Under the pieces are notes generated by a model. The model had not been told where the DNA came from and searched no databases. It was given only the letters and a program-made list of their open reading frames with translations. Shown here in pieces: positions 8,385 through 17,742 of a DNA stretch of 64,000 bases (position 1 is its first letter; the number at the start of each line of letters is the position of its first letter). Source of the stretch: Methanoculleus marisnigri JR1 (GTDB lineage: Archaea > Halobacteriota > Methanomicrobia > Methanomicrobiales > Methanoculleaceae); NCBI RefSeq assembly GCF_000015825.1, contig NC_009051.1:738695-802694 (forward strand), written 5' to 3'. The translations under genes were made by a program, and so were the position numbers.

Positions 8385-8948
8385 TCACTCCTCTGCGCGG
8401 CGCGCGTTCTCGTGGTAGCGGGAGAGGGTCGCCTGCTGCTGGTCCATGTACTTCGCGTCCTGCTTCATGTTGTACGGGCGCGCGGCGCGATCTGTTCTGT
8501 AGAAGACCAGTTGCCCGATAGGCATCCCCGCGTAGACCTTGACCGGCCGGGAGTTCACGTTGCACATCTCGAGCGTGATCGTCCCCCGAAAGCCCGCGTC
8601 GATCCAGCCTCCCGTCTGGTGGAGTTCGACCCCGAGACGCGCGATGCTGCTCTTTCCCTCGATGCTCGCAACGATGTCGTCGGGGAGTTCGATCGCCTCG
8701 AGCGTCTCGGCGAGGAGGAACCGTCCCGGTGCAAGGACGATCGAGTCGGCTACCATCTCTTCGGTGTCTCTGCAGACGGTCTCGCTGTCGTAGGGGTCGA
8801 TCACGGTCTCTCCCGGAACGTACCAGACAAAGTGCGAACCGAGCCTGATATCCAGGGAATTTGGCTGAATCAGGCCGGGTTCAAAGGGATCAACCCTGAT
8901 ATGCCCGCGCCTGATGCGGTCTTCTATCTGCCAGTCGACAAGAATCAT
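8385..8948 (-). CDS. dcd: dCTP deaminase
   Basis: Deaminates dCTP to dUTP (some archaeal members also hydrolyse dUTP to dUMP) on the path to dTMP. The 187-residue product has the trimeric dUTPase-like fold motifs: [13 protein letters not shown] near the start, the active-site block [26 protein letters not shown] with its catalytic Glu, and [22 protein letters not shown]. Start ATG at 8948. It lies 22 bp after the methylase gene at 8971-9669, as the last gene of the long minus-strand run from 17.2 kb. Confidence 0.95.
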   Translation of the reverse strand: MILVDWQIEDRIRRGHIRVDPFEPGLIQPNSLDIRLGSHFVWYVPGETVIDPYDSETVCRDTEEMVADSIVLAPGRFLLAETLEAIELPDDIVASIEGKSSIARLGVELHQTGGWIDAGFRGTITLEMCNVNSRPVKVYAGMPIGQLVFYRTDRAARPYNMKQDAKYMDQQQATLSRYHENARRAEE

Positions 8949-8970
8949 TCCACTCTATTTCTCCCGCAAA

Positions 8971-9669
8971 CTATTCTTTGTTTTCGAGATGCCACTCCGT
9001 CCGGCGCATCAGCCCGTGAAGCGTGCTCGCCTCGCGGATGGTCAGTTTCGTCCGGCCGAGCACCCGGCGGATCAGGGTCATCGTGTTCTCCCGCTTGAAG
9101 TCCGGGTGGTCGATACGGTTCAGGAACGCGTCGATGTGCCGGTAGAGCGAATCCATCTCGACGGGGCTCGCGAGGGGATAGGTCCCCCGCGGCAGGTTCG
9201 CGAGCTCGTAGCAGAGGATGCCCACCGCGTGGGAGAGGTTGAGGATCGGGTAGATCTCCGAGGTCGGGATGGTGCAGATGAGGTTTGCGCGCGCGAGTTC
9301 GGTGTTCGCGAGCCCCCAGTTCTCCCGCCCGAAGAGGATCGCGACCGTCCCGTCGATATCGCCGACGATCTCCCTGACCTCCGCCGGTGCGTAGTAGGGC
9401 ATCCGCATCGGGGTGCAGACCGACTTGCTCACCTCCCCGGTCGTCGCGACCACGAAGTCGAACTCGTTATAGACCTTCTTGATCGTCATCCGCCGGGCGT
9501 CCTCGAGAACGTCGCGGGCGTGGGAGGCGCGCATGATCGCGTCGTCGCCGAGCGTGCAGGGGTTGACGAGAACCAGCCGGGTGAACCCGAAGTTCTTCAT
9601 CACCCGTGCGGTAAACCCGACGTTCCCCTCGTAGAGGGGCTCGATCAGGACGATTGAGATCTCAGGCAT
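8971..9669 (-). CDS. trmJ: SPOUT tRNA 2'-O-methyltransferase, TrmJ-like
   Basis: A 232-residue SpoU/TrmH-family methylase that should methylate a ribose 2'-OH using SAM. The N-terminus IVLIEPLYEGNVGFTARVMKNFG is motif 1 of the family (N and R in NVGFTAR). Motif 2 is AILFGRENWGL, and motif 3 is IYPILNLSHAVGILCYEL; together these build the trefoil-knot SAM site. The DDAIMRASHARDVLE segment is typical of TrmJ, which modifies C32/U32 of tRNAs in bacteria and archaea; that substrate is inferred by family. It sits 3 bp downstream of GGGP synthase within the minus-strand run. Confidence 0.88.
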   Translation of the reverse strand: MPEISIVLIEPLYEGNVGFTARVMKNFGFTRLVLVNPCTLGDDAIMRASHARDVLEDARRMTIKKVYNEFDFVVATTGEVSKSVCTPMRMPYYAPAEVREIVGDIDGTVAILFGRENWGLANTELARANLICTIPTSEIYPILNLSHAVGILCYELANLPRGTYPLASPVEMDSLYRHIDAFLNRIDHPDFKRENTMTLIRRVLGRTKLTIREASTLHGLMRRTEWHLENKE

Positions 9670-9672
9670 GCC

Positions 9673-10365
9673 TCACTGTACCGCCCGGACCGTCGCCCGG
9701 AGCACGTCGATCCCTTCCTCGTAGACCGCGTTCCCCACGACAATAGTATCGGCATAGCGCCCCATCTCCGCCGCCTGCTCGGCCGAACGGATCCCGCCGC
9801 CGTAGTAGAGGGTGGCGTTCTCGACAGCTTCGGACGCCGCCTGCACGATTGCGGGATCCCCGTAGGTTCCGCTGTATTCGATGTAGACGATCGGGAACCG
9901 GAAGTAGCGGTCCGCGACCTGTGCGAACGCGGCAACGTCTCCGGTCGAGAGGCTGCAGTCCGCCCCCGTTACCCGGCCGACGGCGGAGTTCGGGTTGAGG
10001 ACGATGTAGGCCTCGGGCACCACCATCTCCCAGTCGATGCCGCTCGCCTGGCGCAGCCAGGCGTAGTGTTTCCCGACGATCCAGCGGACGTCGTTCGTGT
10101 TCAACACGCTCGGCACGAAGAGGTGATCGATACCCCCGTCGAAGATGGCGCAGTCGGGGCTCGCCGGTTCCACCACCAGCGGCAGCCCATAGGCGGAGAC
10201 CAGATCCAGGAGTTCCTGGAGGTTCTCCCGCGTCACGTTCAGGGTGCCCGAGAGCATCAGGGCATCGGTCCCGCTCGTTGCGATCTCCTCGACGGCTCCT
10301 CTCGGGAGGCGTTTATCGGGGTCAAGTTTCGTTACGTGTGCCCAGGTCTTCCAGTTCGCGTGCAT
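9673..10365 (-). CDS. Geranylgeranylglyceryl phosphate synthase
   Basis: Forms the first ether bond of archaeal membrane lipids by joining geranylgeranyl diphosphate to sn-glycerol-1-phosphate. The 230-residue protein has a PcrB/GGGPS TIM-barrel pattern: a strand ending THVTKLDPDKR-like (here WAHVTKLDPDKRL), ATSGTDALMLSGT, PEAYIVLNPNSAVGRVTGAD, YIEYSGTYGDP, and the phosphate-binding YYGGGIRSAEQAAEM. This is the short group I-like form common in Methanomicrobiales. The start ATG at 10365 is 4 bp after the topA stop, so it is almost certainly co-transcribed with topA. Confidence 0.94.
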   Translation of the reverse strand: MHANWKTWAHVTKLDPDKRLPRGAVEEIATSGTDALMLSGTLNVTRENLQELLDLVSAYGLPLVVEPASPDCAIFDGGIDHLFVPSVLNTNDVRWIVGKHYAWLRQASGIDWEMVVPEAYIVLNPNSAVGRVTGADCSLSTGDVAAFAQVADRYFRFPIVYIEYSGTYGDPAIVQAASEAVENATLYYGGGIRSAEQAAEMGRYADTIVVGNAVYEEGIDVLRATVRAVQ

Positions 10366-10369
10366 GGTG

Positions 10370-13165
10370 TCACTTCAGGTGGCCGATGTAGTCGCGGAGT
10401 CTGGCCTTCGGGATGCCGGTGACGGAGGAGACCTCCTCCGGGTCGGCAACACGGAGCGTTGCGGCGTCGTAGATGCCTGCAAGGTAGAGCCTGTCCACGG
10501 TCGCTTCGCCGAGTCCGGGGACCTCCAGGAGTTCTTTTCGCCCGCGCTCAAAGACTGTCCTGGAGATCTTCTGGGGGGCAGGGCGCCCGAGGTGCCTGCA
10601 GACCAGATCCACATGTTTATGTACGGTTTCCGGGTTAATGCCGGTTTTGCTTGCAAGGTAGGGGATGGGGAGATAACAGAAATCGTCGAGAGTCGCGACG
10701 CCGCCTGCCTGGTACTTCTTCAGGCTGACCGCGGGAACTCCGGCCTCCCGGAGGGCGCGCTCGTTGCAGAGCCCGCGGGCGGCTTCCAGGAGTTCGGCTC
10801 CGGCAGCCTCCGGGATCCCGGCCTTCTTGAGCGCGGCGGGTTCGGCCACCGAGAGCGCGTGGATATCGCCGATCCCCTGTCCGAGGAGATTTTTGATGAT
10901 CTTCGCGTGGCTCCGGCCCCTTCTCGGGGGCACAATCTTCCGGACGAACTTCCTGAGTTCCGAACGGCGGCGGAGAACCTCGAGTGCATCCTCTGCCTCT
11001 CTCGCGAGTTCTACGGCCTCTTTTGTGCCGACGTCGACGGCCTTTGCGAGGTCTTCAGGCTGCATGCCCGCAATCTCGGAGACCGTGTAGATGTGCTGCG
11101 CGTGCAGGCGCTGCATGAGATCGTCGGTCATCGAGGGCATCATCCGGAGCGCCTCGACGTTCGAGGTGATGTGACTGCAGAGCGGGCAGCCGATGTCCCA
11201 CGGCCGGGCGCCCTTCCGGATCAGGCGGACGTGGGAGAGGTTGTGCTCCGGACAGGTCGCTTCGACCCGGATTGCCTTGCCCCAGGTGCTGCCGGGCAGG
11301 CTGATGTTGAACCGGCACTCGGGGTAGCCGGTGCAGCCGATGAACTGGGAGACGCCGATGTGCCGGATCCGGAGATCGTGGCCGCAGTCGGGGCAGGGGC
11401 CGACGGTATGCTCCTCGGCGGTCTGTTCCATGATCTCGGTGCCGATCTCCGACTTGTGCGCCTCGAGTTTGTCGAAGACCCTATGCAGCATCTCGCGGGA
11501 CTCGGTGACGACGTCGTCGCGGGAGCGCTGGCTCTGTTTGATGAGCTGCATGTGCTCCTCGAGCGTCTGGGTCATCTCCGGCTCCGTGATCGTCTCGGCG
11601 TGGTTGTCGAGGGCGTCGATGACGGCTCTCCCGACAAGCGTCGGGCGGAGCGGGTTGCCTTCCACGTAGCGGCGGGAGACGAGTTTGCCGATCACCTCGT
11701 GCCGGGTGCTCTTCGTGCCGAGGCCGAGTTCCTCCATCACCTGGATGAGCCGGCTCTGGGAGTAGCGCGCCGGCGGCTGCGTCTCCTTCTCCTCGAGGTT
11801 CACGTTCTTGATCGGCAGCCGTTCACCCGGGGCGAGCACCGGGAGGATGTTCTCCTTCGCTTCCGAGTAGGGGTAGATCCGGCGCCACCCGGCGTAGAGG
11901 AGCCTGCCGCCCGTGGCCTTGTAGGCCTCGCCGGACGCGTCGAAGGTGCACCTGGTGGTCGCCCAGTTCGCGTCGGGAGAGAGGGTCGCGAGGAACCGCC
12001 GCACGACGAGCTCGTAGACCTTCCACCGGTCCTGCCCGAGAGCCTCGCGGGTCGCGGAGCCCGTCGGGTGAATCGGCGGGTGGTCGGTGCTCTCCTTCTT
12101 GCCCCGGGTCGGGACGGGCCGCCGGTTCTGCTGCACCCAGGCGACGTCCTTGTCGAAGACGCCTCCTTTGAGGGTATTGAGGATCGCGTTCAGGTTCAGC
12201 GATTTCGGGTAAACCGTGTTGTCGGTCCTCGGGTAGGAGATGTACCCGTTCATGTAGAGGTCTTCGGCAAGCCGCATCGCGTTCGCCGCCGAGAGGCCCA
12301 GGCGGCTCGCCGCGACGATGAAGGTCGTGGTGTCGAACGGCGTCGGCGCCCGGTCGTTCTTCTGCCCTTCTTTCACGTCCGTGACGACGAGCGGCTCCTT
12401 TGTCCCCGCTTCCGCGGCGAGGGCCGCTTCGTGGTCGGTGAACCGCCCGGCGGTATGCCGCGCCTCGATCGTTACGCCGTCTTTCTCGGTTGCAAGCGAG
12501 AGCATCCAGTAGGTCTGGGGGACGAAACTCTCGATCTCACGCTCCCGCTCGACGATCATGGCGAGCGTCGGGCTCTGCACCCGCCCGACGGAGAGGATGT
12601 TCGTGCCGCCCCGGCGTGCCGCGAGGCTGATGAACCGGGTCAGCGATGCCCCCCACATCAGGTCGACCGTCTGGCGGGCCTCGCCGGCAGCCGCGAGGTC
12701 GAAGTCGAGGTCGGTCAGGTTCTCAAACGCTGTGCGGATCTCCGCCGGGGTTATCGCGGAGAACCGGGCACGGTTGATCCTGACGTTGGGGTTCACCGCA
12801 CGGACGAGTTCGTAGGCCTCCTTTCCGATCAGTTCTCCCTCGGTATCATAATCGGTCGCGATGGTGACGAGATCCGCTTTCCTCGAGAGTTTCTGGATGA
12901 GGTTGACGATCTTCTTCTCGGTCGGCTTCTTGACGATGCCTGCGTCGATGAGGGTTCGCGGCGTGTGGGTCTCGCTCCGCCAGTTCGTGTAGCCGGGCTC
13001 GAAGTCTACCTCCACCACGTGCCCTTTGAGGCCGACCACCGTCTTCGTGTCGAAGGAATACGTGGATACGCTTCCGTCCTTTGTCGCTCTCACTTTTTCG
13101 TTGCCGGCGAGGATCTGCGCGATCCGGTTTGCCGAGATGTTCTTTTCTGCTATGATCAGATGCAC
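10370..13165 (-). CDS. topA: DNA topoisomerase I (type IA)
   Basis: Relaxes negatively supercoiled DNA by single-strand passage. The 931-residue protein begins with the Toprim domain (MHLIIAEKN, with the acidic triad in TDYDTEGELIG). The catalytic tyrosine is Tyr311 in GYISYPRTDN. Downstream are at least two zinc-ribbon Cys sets (CPDCGHDL...CTGYPECRF, then CPEH...CPLC) and a long C-terminal tail of helix-hairpin-helix-like repeats (for example VPGLGEATVDRLYLAGIYDA and VTGIPKARLRDYIGHL). There is no helicase domain, so it is not reverse gyrase. The start is a GTG at 13165, 7 bp after gatB. Confidence 0.96.
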   Translation of the reverse strand: MHLIIAEKNISANRIAQILAGNEKVRATKDGSVSTYSFDTKTVVGLKGHVVEVDFEPGYTNWRSETHTPRTLIDAGIVKKPTEKKIVNLIQKLSRKADLVTIATDYDTEGELIGKEAYELVRAVNPNVRINRARFSAITPAEIRTAFENLTDLDFDLAAAGEARQTVDLMWGASLTRFISLAARRGGTNILSVGRVQSPTLAMIVEREREIESFVPQTYWMLSLATEKDGVTIEARHTAGRFTDHEAALAAEAGTKEPLVVTDVKEGQKNDRAPTPFDTTTFIVAASRLGLSAANAMRLAEDLYMNGYISYPRTDNTVYPKSLNLNAILNTLKGGVFDKDVAWVQQNRRPVPTRGKKESTDHPPIHPTGSATREALGQDRWKVYELVVRRFLATLSPDANWATTRCTFDASGEAYKATGGRLLYAGWRRIYPYSEAKENILPVLAPGERLPIKNVNLEEKETQPPARYSQSRLIQVMEELGLGTKSTRHEVIGKLVSRRYVEGNPLRPTLVGRAVIDALDNHAETITEPEMTQTLEEHMQLIKQSQRSRDDVVTESREMLHRVFDKLEAHKSEIGTEIMEQTAEEHTVGPCPDCGHDLRIRHIGVSQFIGCTGYPECRFNISLPGSTWGKAIRVEATCPEHNLSHVRLIRKGARPWDIGCPLCSHITSNVEALRMMPSMTDDLMQRLHAQHIYTVSEIAGMQPEDLAKAVDVGTKEAVELAREAEDALEVLRRRSELRKFVRKIVPPRRGRSHAKIIKNLLGQGIGDIHALSVAEPAALKKAGIPEAAGAELLEAARGLCNERALREAGVPAVSLKKYQAGGVATLDDFCYLPIPYLASKTGINPETVHKHVDLVCRHLGRPAPQKISRTVFERGRKELLEVPGLGEATVDRLYLAGIYDAATLRVADPEEVSSVTGIPKARLRDYIGHLK

Positions 13166-13171
13166 TGCGGA

Positions 13172-14587
13172 TTACACCCCGCCTGTATCAATATACTCGG
13201 ATACGATCTTCCCGAGTTCCCGCGGGTCCGCCCGCCCGCGGGTTTCTTTCATCACCTGCCCCACGAGGAAGTTCAGGGCGCCTTTCTTTCCGGCCCGGTA
13301 GTCCTCCACCGCCCGGGGGTTCGCGGCGACCGCCTTCTCGACGACCTGCGCGAATTCGTCTCCCGTGGCCCTGGCGAGCCCTTCGCGCTCCACGATGACA
13401 GCGGGAGGCTCGCAGGGCTTGCCGGCGGCGCAGGCATCGAGCATCTCCCGCAGAACCTGGACGCCGACCGTATCGGTGATGGTCTCCGTCCGCAGAAGCG
13501 CGAGGAGTTCCGCGATGCGTTCGGCCGGGACGGCGGCGATGCCCATGTCGCGGTAGTTGAGTTCCCCGAGCAGGGTGTCGGCAACCCAGGTGGCGGCGAG
13601 AACCGGGTCGACATGGGCGACCGCCTCGTAGAAGTCGGCGAGTTTCGGGTCGCCGGTCAGCGTCCGGGCGTGGTTGAGTGATATGCCGTACTGCGTCATG
13701 AACCGGTTCTTCCGGGCGACGGGCAGTTCGGGCAGATCGATTGCCGCGACCCGGTCCGCGACGCGGAGCGGCCGGAGGTCGGGCTCGGGGAAGTAGCGGT
13801 AGTCGTGCTCTTCCTCCTTGCTGCGGGCGGAGGTGGTGATCCCGCGGCCTTCCATGAAGTGGCGGGTCTCTCTCGTCACCTTCTGGCCGCGCCGGAGCAG
13901 GTTCTTCTGCCGGGTCACCTCGAACGTGAGGGCTTTCTCGACGCCCTTGTAGGAGGAGATGTTCTTGACCTCGACCCGTTCGGAGCCTTCGAGGGAGATG
14001 TTTGCGTCCACGCGGAGGCCGCCCTCCCGGTCGCCGTCGAAGACACCGAGGTACTCGAGGATCGTCCTGAGCTTGTTGAGGAACCGGCGCGCCTCCTGCG
14101 GGGAGCGCATGTCCGGCTCGGTGACGATCTCAAGGAGCGGGATACCGGACCGGTTGTAGTCGACGAGCGAGTACTTCGAGCCGCCCGCGACGTGGACGAG
14201 CCTCCCCGGGTCCTCTTCGAGGTGCACACGGGTGATCCGGACGATCTTCTCGTGCCCCTCGTCGTCCTCGATCTCGACCGTCCCTTCGACCGCGAGCGGT
14301 TTGTCGTACTGTGTGATCTGGTAGGCTTTCGGGAGGTCGGGGTAGAAGTAGTTCTTCCGGGCGAACTCCGACTCTTCCAGGACTTTCATGTCGAGGGCTT
14401 TTGCAACCTTCAGGCCGTAATCGACCGCTTTTTTGTTCAGGCGCGGGAGCGCCCCGGGGAGGGCGAGACAGACCGGACAGCAGTGGGTGTTCGGTTCGTC
14501 GTCGCGGTAGTCCGTCGAGCACCCGCAGAAGAGCTTTGTCGCGGTCGAGAGCTGGACGTGGATCTCGAGCCCGACGATCGTCTTCAT
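13172..14587 (-). CDS. gatB: Asp/Glu-tRNA amidotransferase subunit B
   Basis: The tRNA-binding kinase subunit of GatCAB, which phosphorylates the side chain of mischarged Asp-tRNA(Asn) (or Glu-tRNA(Gln)) before amidation. The 471-residue protein has the expected start [19 protein letters not shown], the zinc site with CGC and [11 protein letters not shown], the family signature [19 protein letters not shown], and a C-terminal YqeY-like tail domain. The frame is open to 14695, but the ATG at 14587 is preferred: it matches the family N-terminus and overlaps the gatA stop (ATGA), implying coupled translation. Confidence 0.96.
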   Translation of the reverse strand: MKTIVGLEIHVQLSTATKLFCGCSTDYRDDEPNTHCCPVCLALPGALPRLNKKAVDYGLKVAKALDMKVLEESEFARKNYFYPDLPKAYQITQYDKPLAVEGTVEIEDDEGHEKIVRITRVHLEEDPGRLVHVAGGSKYSLVDYNRSGIPLLEIVTEPDMRSPQEARRFLNKLRTILEYLGVFDGDREGGLRVDANISLEGSERVEVKNISSYKGVEKALTFEVTRQKNLLRRGQKVTRETRHFMEGRGITTSARSKEEEHDYRYFPEPDLRPLRVADRVAAIDLPELPVARKNRFMTQYGISLNHARTLTGDPKLADFYEAVAHVDPVLAATWVADTLLGELNYRDMGIAAVPAERIAELLALLRTETITDTVGVQVLREMLDACAAGKPCEPPAVIVEREGLARATGDEFAQVVEKAVAANPRAVEDYRAGKKGALNFLVGQVMKETRGRADPRELGKIVSEYIDTGGV

Positions 14588-15885
14588 GCCCTCACCTCCT
14601 GCTCGTAGGCATAAGCGGTATCGACGACGCGGTCGTCCTCGAACTGCCTTCCCATCAACTGGAGCCCCACGGGGAGGCCGTCCACCCTGCCGCACGGGAC
14701 GGATATCGCCGGGATGCCGGCGAGGTTCGCGGGCACCGTGAGGATGTCGGAGAGGTACATCGAGAGCGGGTCGGACTTCTCGCCGAGGCGGAAGGCCGTC
14801 GTCGGCATCGTCGGGCCGGCGATGACGTCCGCTTCCCGAAGGGCCCGTTCGAAGTCCTCTTTGATGTTGCGGCGGGCCACCTGCGCCTTCGCGTAGTACC
14901 GGCCGGCGTAGCCCGCCGAGAGGGCGAAGGTTCCTAGCATGATCCGGCGCCGGACCTCGGTGCCGAACCTCTCCTGCCGCAGGTCCTGGTAGGCCTCGTG
15001 CCAGGACTTCCTGGTGTCGACCGCCGGGCCGTAGCGGACGCCGTCGAACCTCGCGAGGTTCGAGGAGGCTTCGCTCGTGCAGATGACGTAGTAGGCCGCG
15101 AGCGCGTGCCGCATGCCGGGGATGCTCACCGGGACGGTCTCTGCCCCGAGCCCTTCGAGAACCCCGATGGCGTCGCGGACGGTCTTTGCAACGCGGGGGT
15201 CGACGCCTTCGCCGAAGTACTCCTCCGGTATCCCGACCCGGAGCCCTTTGATCTCGGCCGACGGCCGGTGGTCGTACGGACGGTCGAGCATCGTCGAGTC
15301 GCGGGGGTCATAGCGCGCGATCACCGACATCAACTTCGATACGTCTTCGACCGTCCGTGCCATCGGCCCGATCTGTTCGAGGGAGTTCGCGTAGGCGATG
15401 AGGCCGTAGCGGGAGACCCGGCCGTAGGTGGGTTTGAGGCCCACGATCCCGCAGAATGCCGCAGGGCACCTGATCGAACCGCCGGTATCGGTGCCGAGCG
15501 CCATCGGGACGAGGCCCGCGGCGACGGCGGCGGCGCTCCCGCCGGACGATCCGCCGGGCACCCGCTCCGGGTCGACTGGGTTTTTAGTGGGGGCGAACGC
15601 GCTCGTCTCGGTGGTGGTGCCCATCCCGAACTCGTCCATGTTGGTCTTGCCGACGATCGCGGCTCCAGCCTGCCGGAGGAGTTCCACGACGTAAGCGTCA
15701 TACGGCGGGACGTAGCCTTCGAGGATCTTCGATGCGCAGGTGGTCTGGATGCCCTTCGTGGATATATTGTCCTTGACCGCGACGGCGGTGCCGGCGAGTG
15801 CCCCGTCGGTGAACGGCGCTCTACTGCAGGTGGTGATGAAGGCGTTGTACCGGTCGTCCGGCGAGAATTCGAGGGTTCCCGCCAC
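14584..15885 (-). CDS. gatA: Asp/Glu-tRNA amidotransferase subunit A
   Basis: The glutaminase subunit of GatCAB: hydrolyses glutamine and channels ammonia to GatB. The 433-residue protein is an amidase-signature enzyme with the catalytic Lys in AVKDNIS, and the two catalytic serines in the [15 protein letters not shown] block and in [18 protein letters not shown]. It is slightly shorter than bacterial GatA (about 480). The start is GTG at 15885, directly abutting the gatC stop. In archaea GatDE handles Gln, so the main job of this GatCAB is expected to be Asn-tRNA(Asn) formation. Confidence 0.96.
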   Translation of the reverse strand: MAGTLEFSPDDRYNAFITTCSRAPFTDGALAGTAVAVKDNISTKGIQTTCASKILEGYVPPYDAYVVELLRQAGAAIVGKTNMDEFGMGTTTETSAFAPTKNPVDPERVPGGSSGGSAAAVAAGLVPMALGTDTGGSIRCPAAFCGIVGLKPTYGRVSRYGLIAYANSLEQIGPMARTVEDVSKLMSVIARYDPRDSTMLDRPYDHRPSAEIKGLRVGIPEEYFGEGVDPRVAKTVRDAIGVLEGLGAETVPVSIPGMRHALAAYYVICTSEASSNLARFDGVRYGPAVDTRKSWHEAYQDLRQERFGTEVRRRIMLGTFALSAGYAGRYYAKAQVARRNIKEDFERALREADVIAGPTMPTTAFRLGEKSDPLSMYLSDILTVPANLAGIPAISVPCGRVDGLPVGLQLMGRQFEDDRVVDTAYAYEQEVRA

Positions 15886-16155
15886 TCACATCACCCTCGG
15901 CGCCTTGATGAACCCGTTCTCGGTCGACCCTGCGTTCGCGAGTGCCTCTTCCTGCGAGAGACCGGGCCGCGGCTCGTCGTCCCGGAATACGTTCACAGCC
16001 CCGGCGTCCGGGGCGCTTTCTCCCTCGACGGTGTCGAGAACCTCGAAGTAGTCGAGGATCGCGTTGAACTGGGTGGTGAACTCCGGCACCTCGTCTTTTG
16101 AAATGCCGATATCCGCAAGTTCTGCTATATGTTCAATATCGCTCTCAGTAATCAT
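15886..16155 (-). CDS. gatC: Asp/Glu-tRNA amidotransferase subunit C
   Basis: The 89-residue clamp subunit that holds GatA and GatB together. The sequence shows the two N-terminal helices (ITESDIEHIAELADIGIS, then FTTQFNAILDYFEVLDTV) and the extended tail with FRDDEPRPGLSQEEALANA that wraps the other subunits, all typical of GatC. The ATG at 16155 overlaps the end of the AsnB-like gene by 11 bp, so all four genes look translationally linked. Confidence 0.95.
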   Translation of the reverse strand: MITESDIEHIAELADIGISKDEVPEFTTQFNAILDYFEVLDTVEGESAPDAGAVNVFRDDEPRPGLSQEEALANAGSTENGFIKAPRVM

Positions 16156-17188
16156 GTTCCGCCCTACTGATCTCCGTTAAGTACCCTTGTACCGACTTTT
16201 TATAACCGTTGTCACGTGCGAGCCGTTGCATCGCTCTCCAGATCCCGCTCCCGTATTGCATCGCTTTCTTCTCGGCCGTGGCGATTTCGGCGGGAATGTG
16301 GCGTTTGGCGACCTCGCGCAGGGGGTGTTTTCTCACCCCTCCGCGCACCCGCTCGGCGGCCGGGATCGCTTGAGCGGCGCGCACCACCCTGACGTCGAGG
16401 TAGGGCATCGAGAAGTATGCCCCGTGAAGCGCCGCCACCACCTGATCCCGCGTTCTCTGGCGGGCGAGGTCCGCGAAGTCCCGTTCGAGCTCCGCCGCGA
16501 GGTCGGGAGAGGTGAGGTAGCGGGCGTAGCCGCCGAAGAGCTCGTCCGCCCCCTGCCCGGCAAGGATCCGGGTATGGCCGTTCTCTTCCGCCCACGCGGC
16601 GACGAAGGAGAGGGTCGTCGCGATCGAGGCCTCGAGGGGGTTCGTCGGGTCGGGGATGACCCGGACGACCCGGGCGAGTGCCTCCGCGACCTCGTCCTCT
16701 GTCGGGGTGACGATTGCGAGGTCGAGCCCCATCATCCGGGCGGCCTTCTCCGCCCGCTCGAGATCGTGCGACCCCTGGAGCCCCACCGCCACGCAGGGGA
16801 GGCGGGCGAGGTGGGCGACGAGAGCAGAGTCCACGCCGCCGGAGAACGCCACCGCGCCCTCATCGCTCCGGAGACCGACCGCGGTGACGATCGCCTCCTC
16901 GAGGGTGCAGGGCGCCGGATCGGGGGCTACCCGGGCTATCTCTCTTCCGCCAGAGCAGACGGTCCCCGGCGGGACGGGGCCGGGCACGATCCCGAGGGCG
17001 TCACGGGCGATGCAGTCACCGTAGGTGAGCAGGAACTCGCCGCCGCACGGTGCGAGAGCTTCCGGCCCGTCTTTGAGCATCCGCTCTACATCGGCAGGGG
17101 AAAGCCGCACCCCGTCACGTTCGATCCAGCCCTTCAGGTTCATGGTCGGCATATTCCGTAATCCGGCAGGTATCGCCATGAGGCTCAC
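16145..17188 (-). CDS. Asparagine synthase-domain (PP-loop) protein with degenerate glutaminase domain
   Basis: A 347-residue protein (332 if started at the ATG at 17143, which fits the alignment as well). The C-terminal two thirds is an AsnB-type ATP-pyrophosphatase: SGGVDS at residues 116-121 binds ATP, and LAGQGADELFGGYARY is the second AsnB signature. The first 110 residues look like a shrunken glutaminase domain: GGEFLLTYGDCIARDALGI recalls the AsnB core, but the catalytic Cys at position 2 is missing. It could use free ammonia or adenylate another acid. It leads the gatCAB operon, so a link to Asn or Asn-tRNA supply is inferred, not shown. Confidence 0.82.
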   Translation of the reverse strand: MSLMAIPAGLRNMPTMNLKGWIERDGVRLSPADVERMLKDGPEALAPCGGEFLLTYGDCIARDALGIVPGPVPPGTVCSGGREIARVAPDPAPCTLEEAIVTAVGLRSDEGAVAFSGGVDSALVAHLARLPCVAVGLQGSHDLERAEKAARMMGLDLAIVTPTEDEVAEALARVVRVIPDPTNPLEASIATTLSFVAAWAEENGHTRILAGQGADELFGGYARYLTSPDLAAELERDFADLARQRTRDQVVAALHGAYFSMPYLDVRVVRAAQAIPAAERVRGGVRKHPLREVAKRHIPAEIATAEKKAMQYGSGIWRAMQRLARDNGYKKSVQGYLTEISRAEHDY

Positions 17189-17223
17189 GCGGTACGCGGA
17201 CGCCTCAAAAAACGGATCTGTGT

Positions 17224-17251
17224 CAGTGTTTGCACTGTTAAATTATAAATG
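17224..17251 (-). promoter_or_regulatory. Promoter of the AsnB-like/gatCAB run, with palindrome
   Basis: The minus strand has a TATA-like ATTTATAATTTAA (17238-17250). Directly downstream, CAGTG-CAAA-CACTG (17224-17237) is a perfect 5-bp inverted repeat lying where an operator would block initiation. Transcription would start near 17215, ahead of the two candidate start codons. Confidence 0.5.
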
Positions 17252-17742
17252 TGCGTACACCGGTCGGCGCGAGATGCGGGCGGTTCGGAGGGTTTCGGCC
17301 GGAATCTGCCCTCCCCGGGCTGAGACGGCTGCCCGAACCCGGCGAAGCGTCACCTCGGGCGCGTGGCCTTGCCGCCTCGCTACGTGTTTGCATGGTATCT
17401 ATTGGGGGTGGCGATATATGTTGTGTGCTATTTGTTGCGGGTATAATCACATATGATCATATTTTTATTATTGTTAGTATTATTCCCTCATAGTCAGCCG
17501 CGGAGAGACTTGCCCGGCTGAAGAGGCAATGGTGAATGTTGCATGAGAGAGGGAACGATGAGAACACTGTCTCGCTGGTTATCGGCGTGATGCTTATGCT
17601 GGACGTGACGTCAGGGTCACGTTGTGGTATCGCTACGGGAAGAGACCGGTGCATTCTGCGCCGCCCGCAGACCTTGAACTGATTACAATGGAGGCCGCGC
17701 ATCCCTCCCGGTTGAAATCCGGGATTCCTGCGCGACGATACT
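17252..17742 (+). other. Gene-free 490-bp upstream region of the FmdE-like gene
   Basis: No ORF here looks coding. An AT-rich block at about 17440-17485 (with CATATGATCATATTTTTATT) is the best promoter candidate for the gene at 17743, which would give a leader of roughly 250 bases. Within that leader are CAGCCG/CGGCTG arms at about 17501-17522, a CGTGAC/GTCACG inverted repeat near 17600-17616, and a further CCCGG-rich pair just before the start, so an RNA structure is possible. Confidence 0.4.

Noticed and set aside
10244-13681. A 1145-codon plus-strand ORF opposite topA and gatB
   Set aside because: It is the antisense shadow of GC-rich codons of topA, which has all topoisomerase motifs; the ORF product has low complexity and no domain.
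13172-17188. Gln-tRNA formation as the main role of GatCAB
   Set aside because: Archaea normally use GatDE for Gln; no GatDE is in the window, so I only note Asn as likely.
17501-17742. A molybdenum-cofactor riboswitch before the FmdE-like gene
   Set aside because: The inverted repeats do not match the known Moco RNA consensus as far as I can tell; only a structured leader is suggested.
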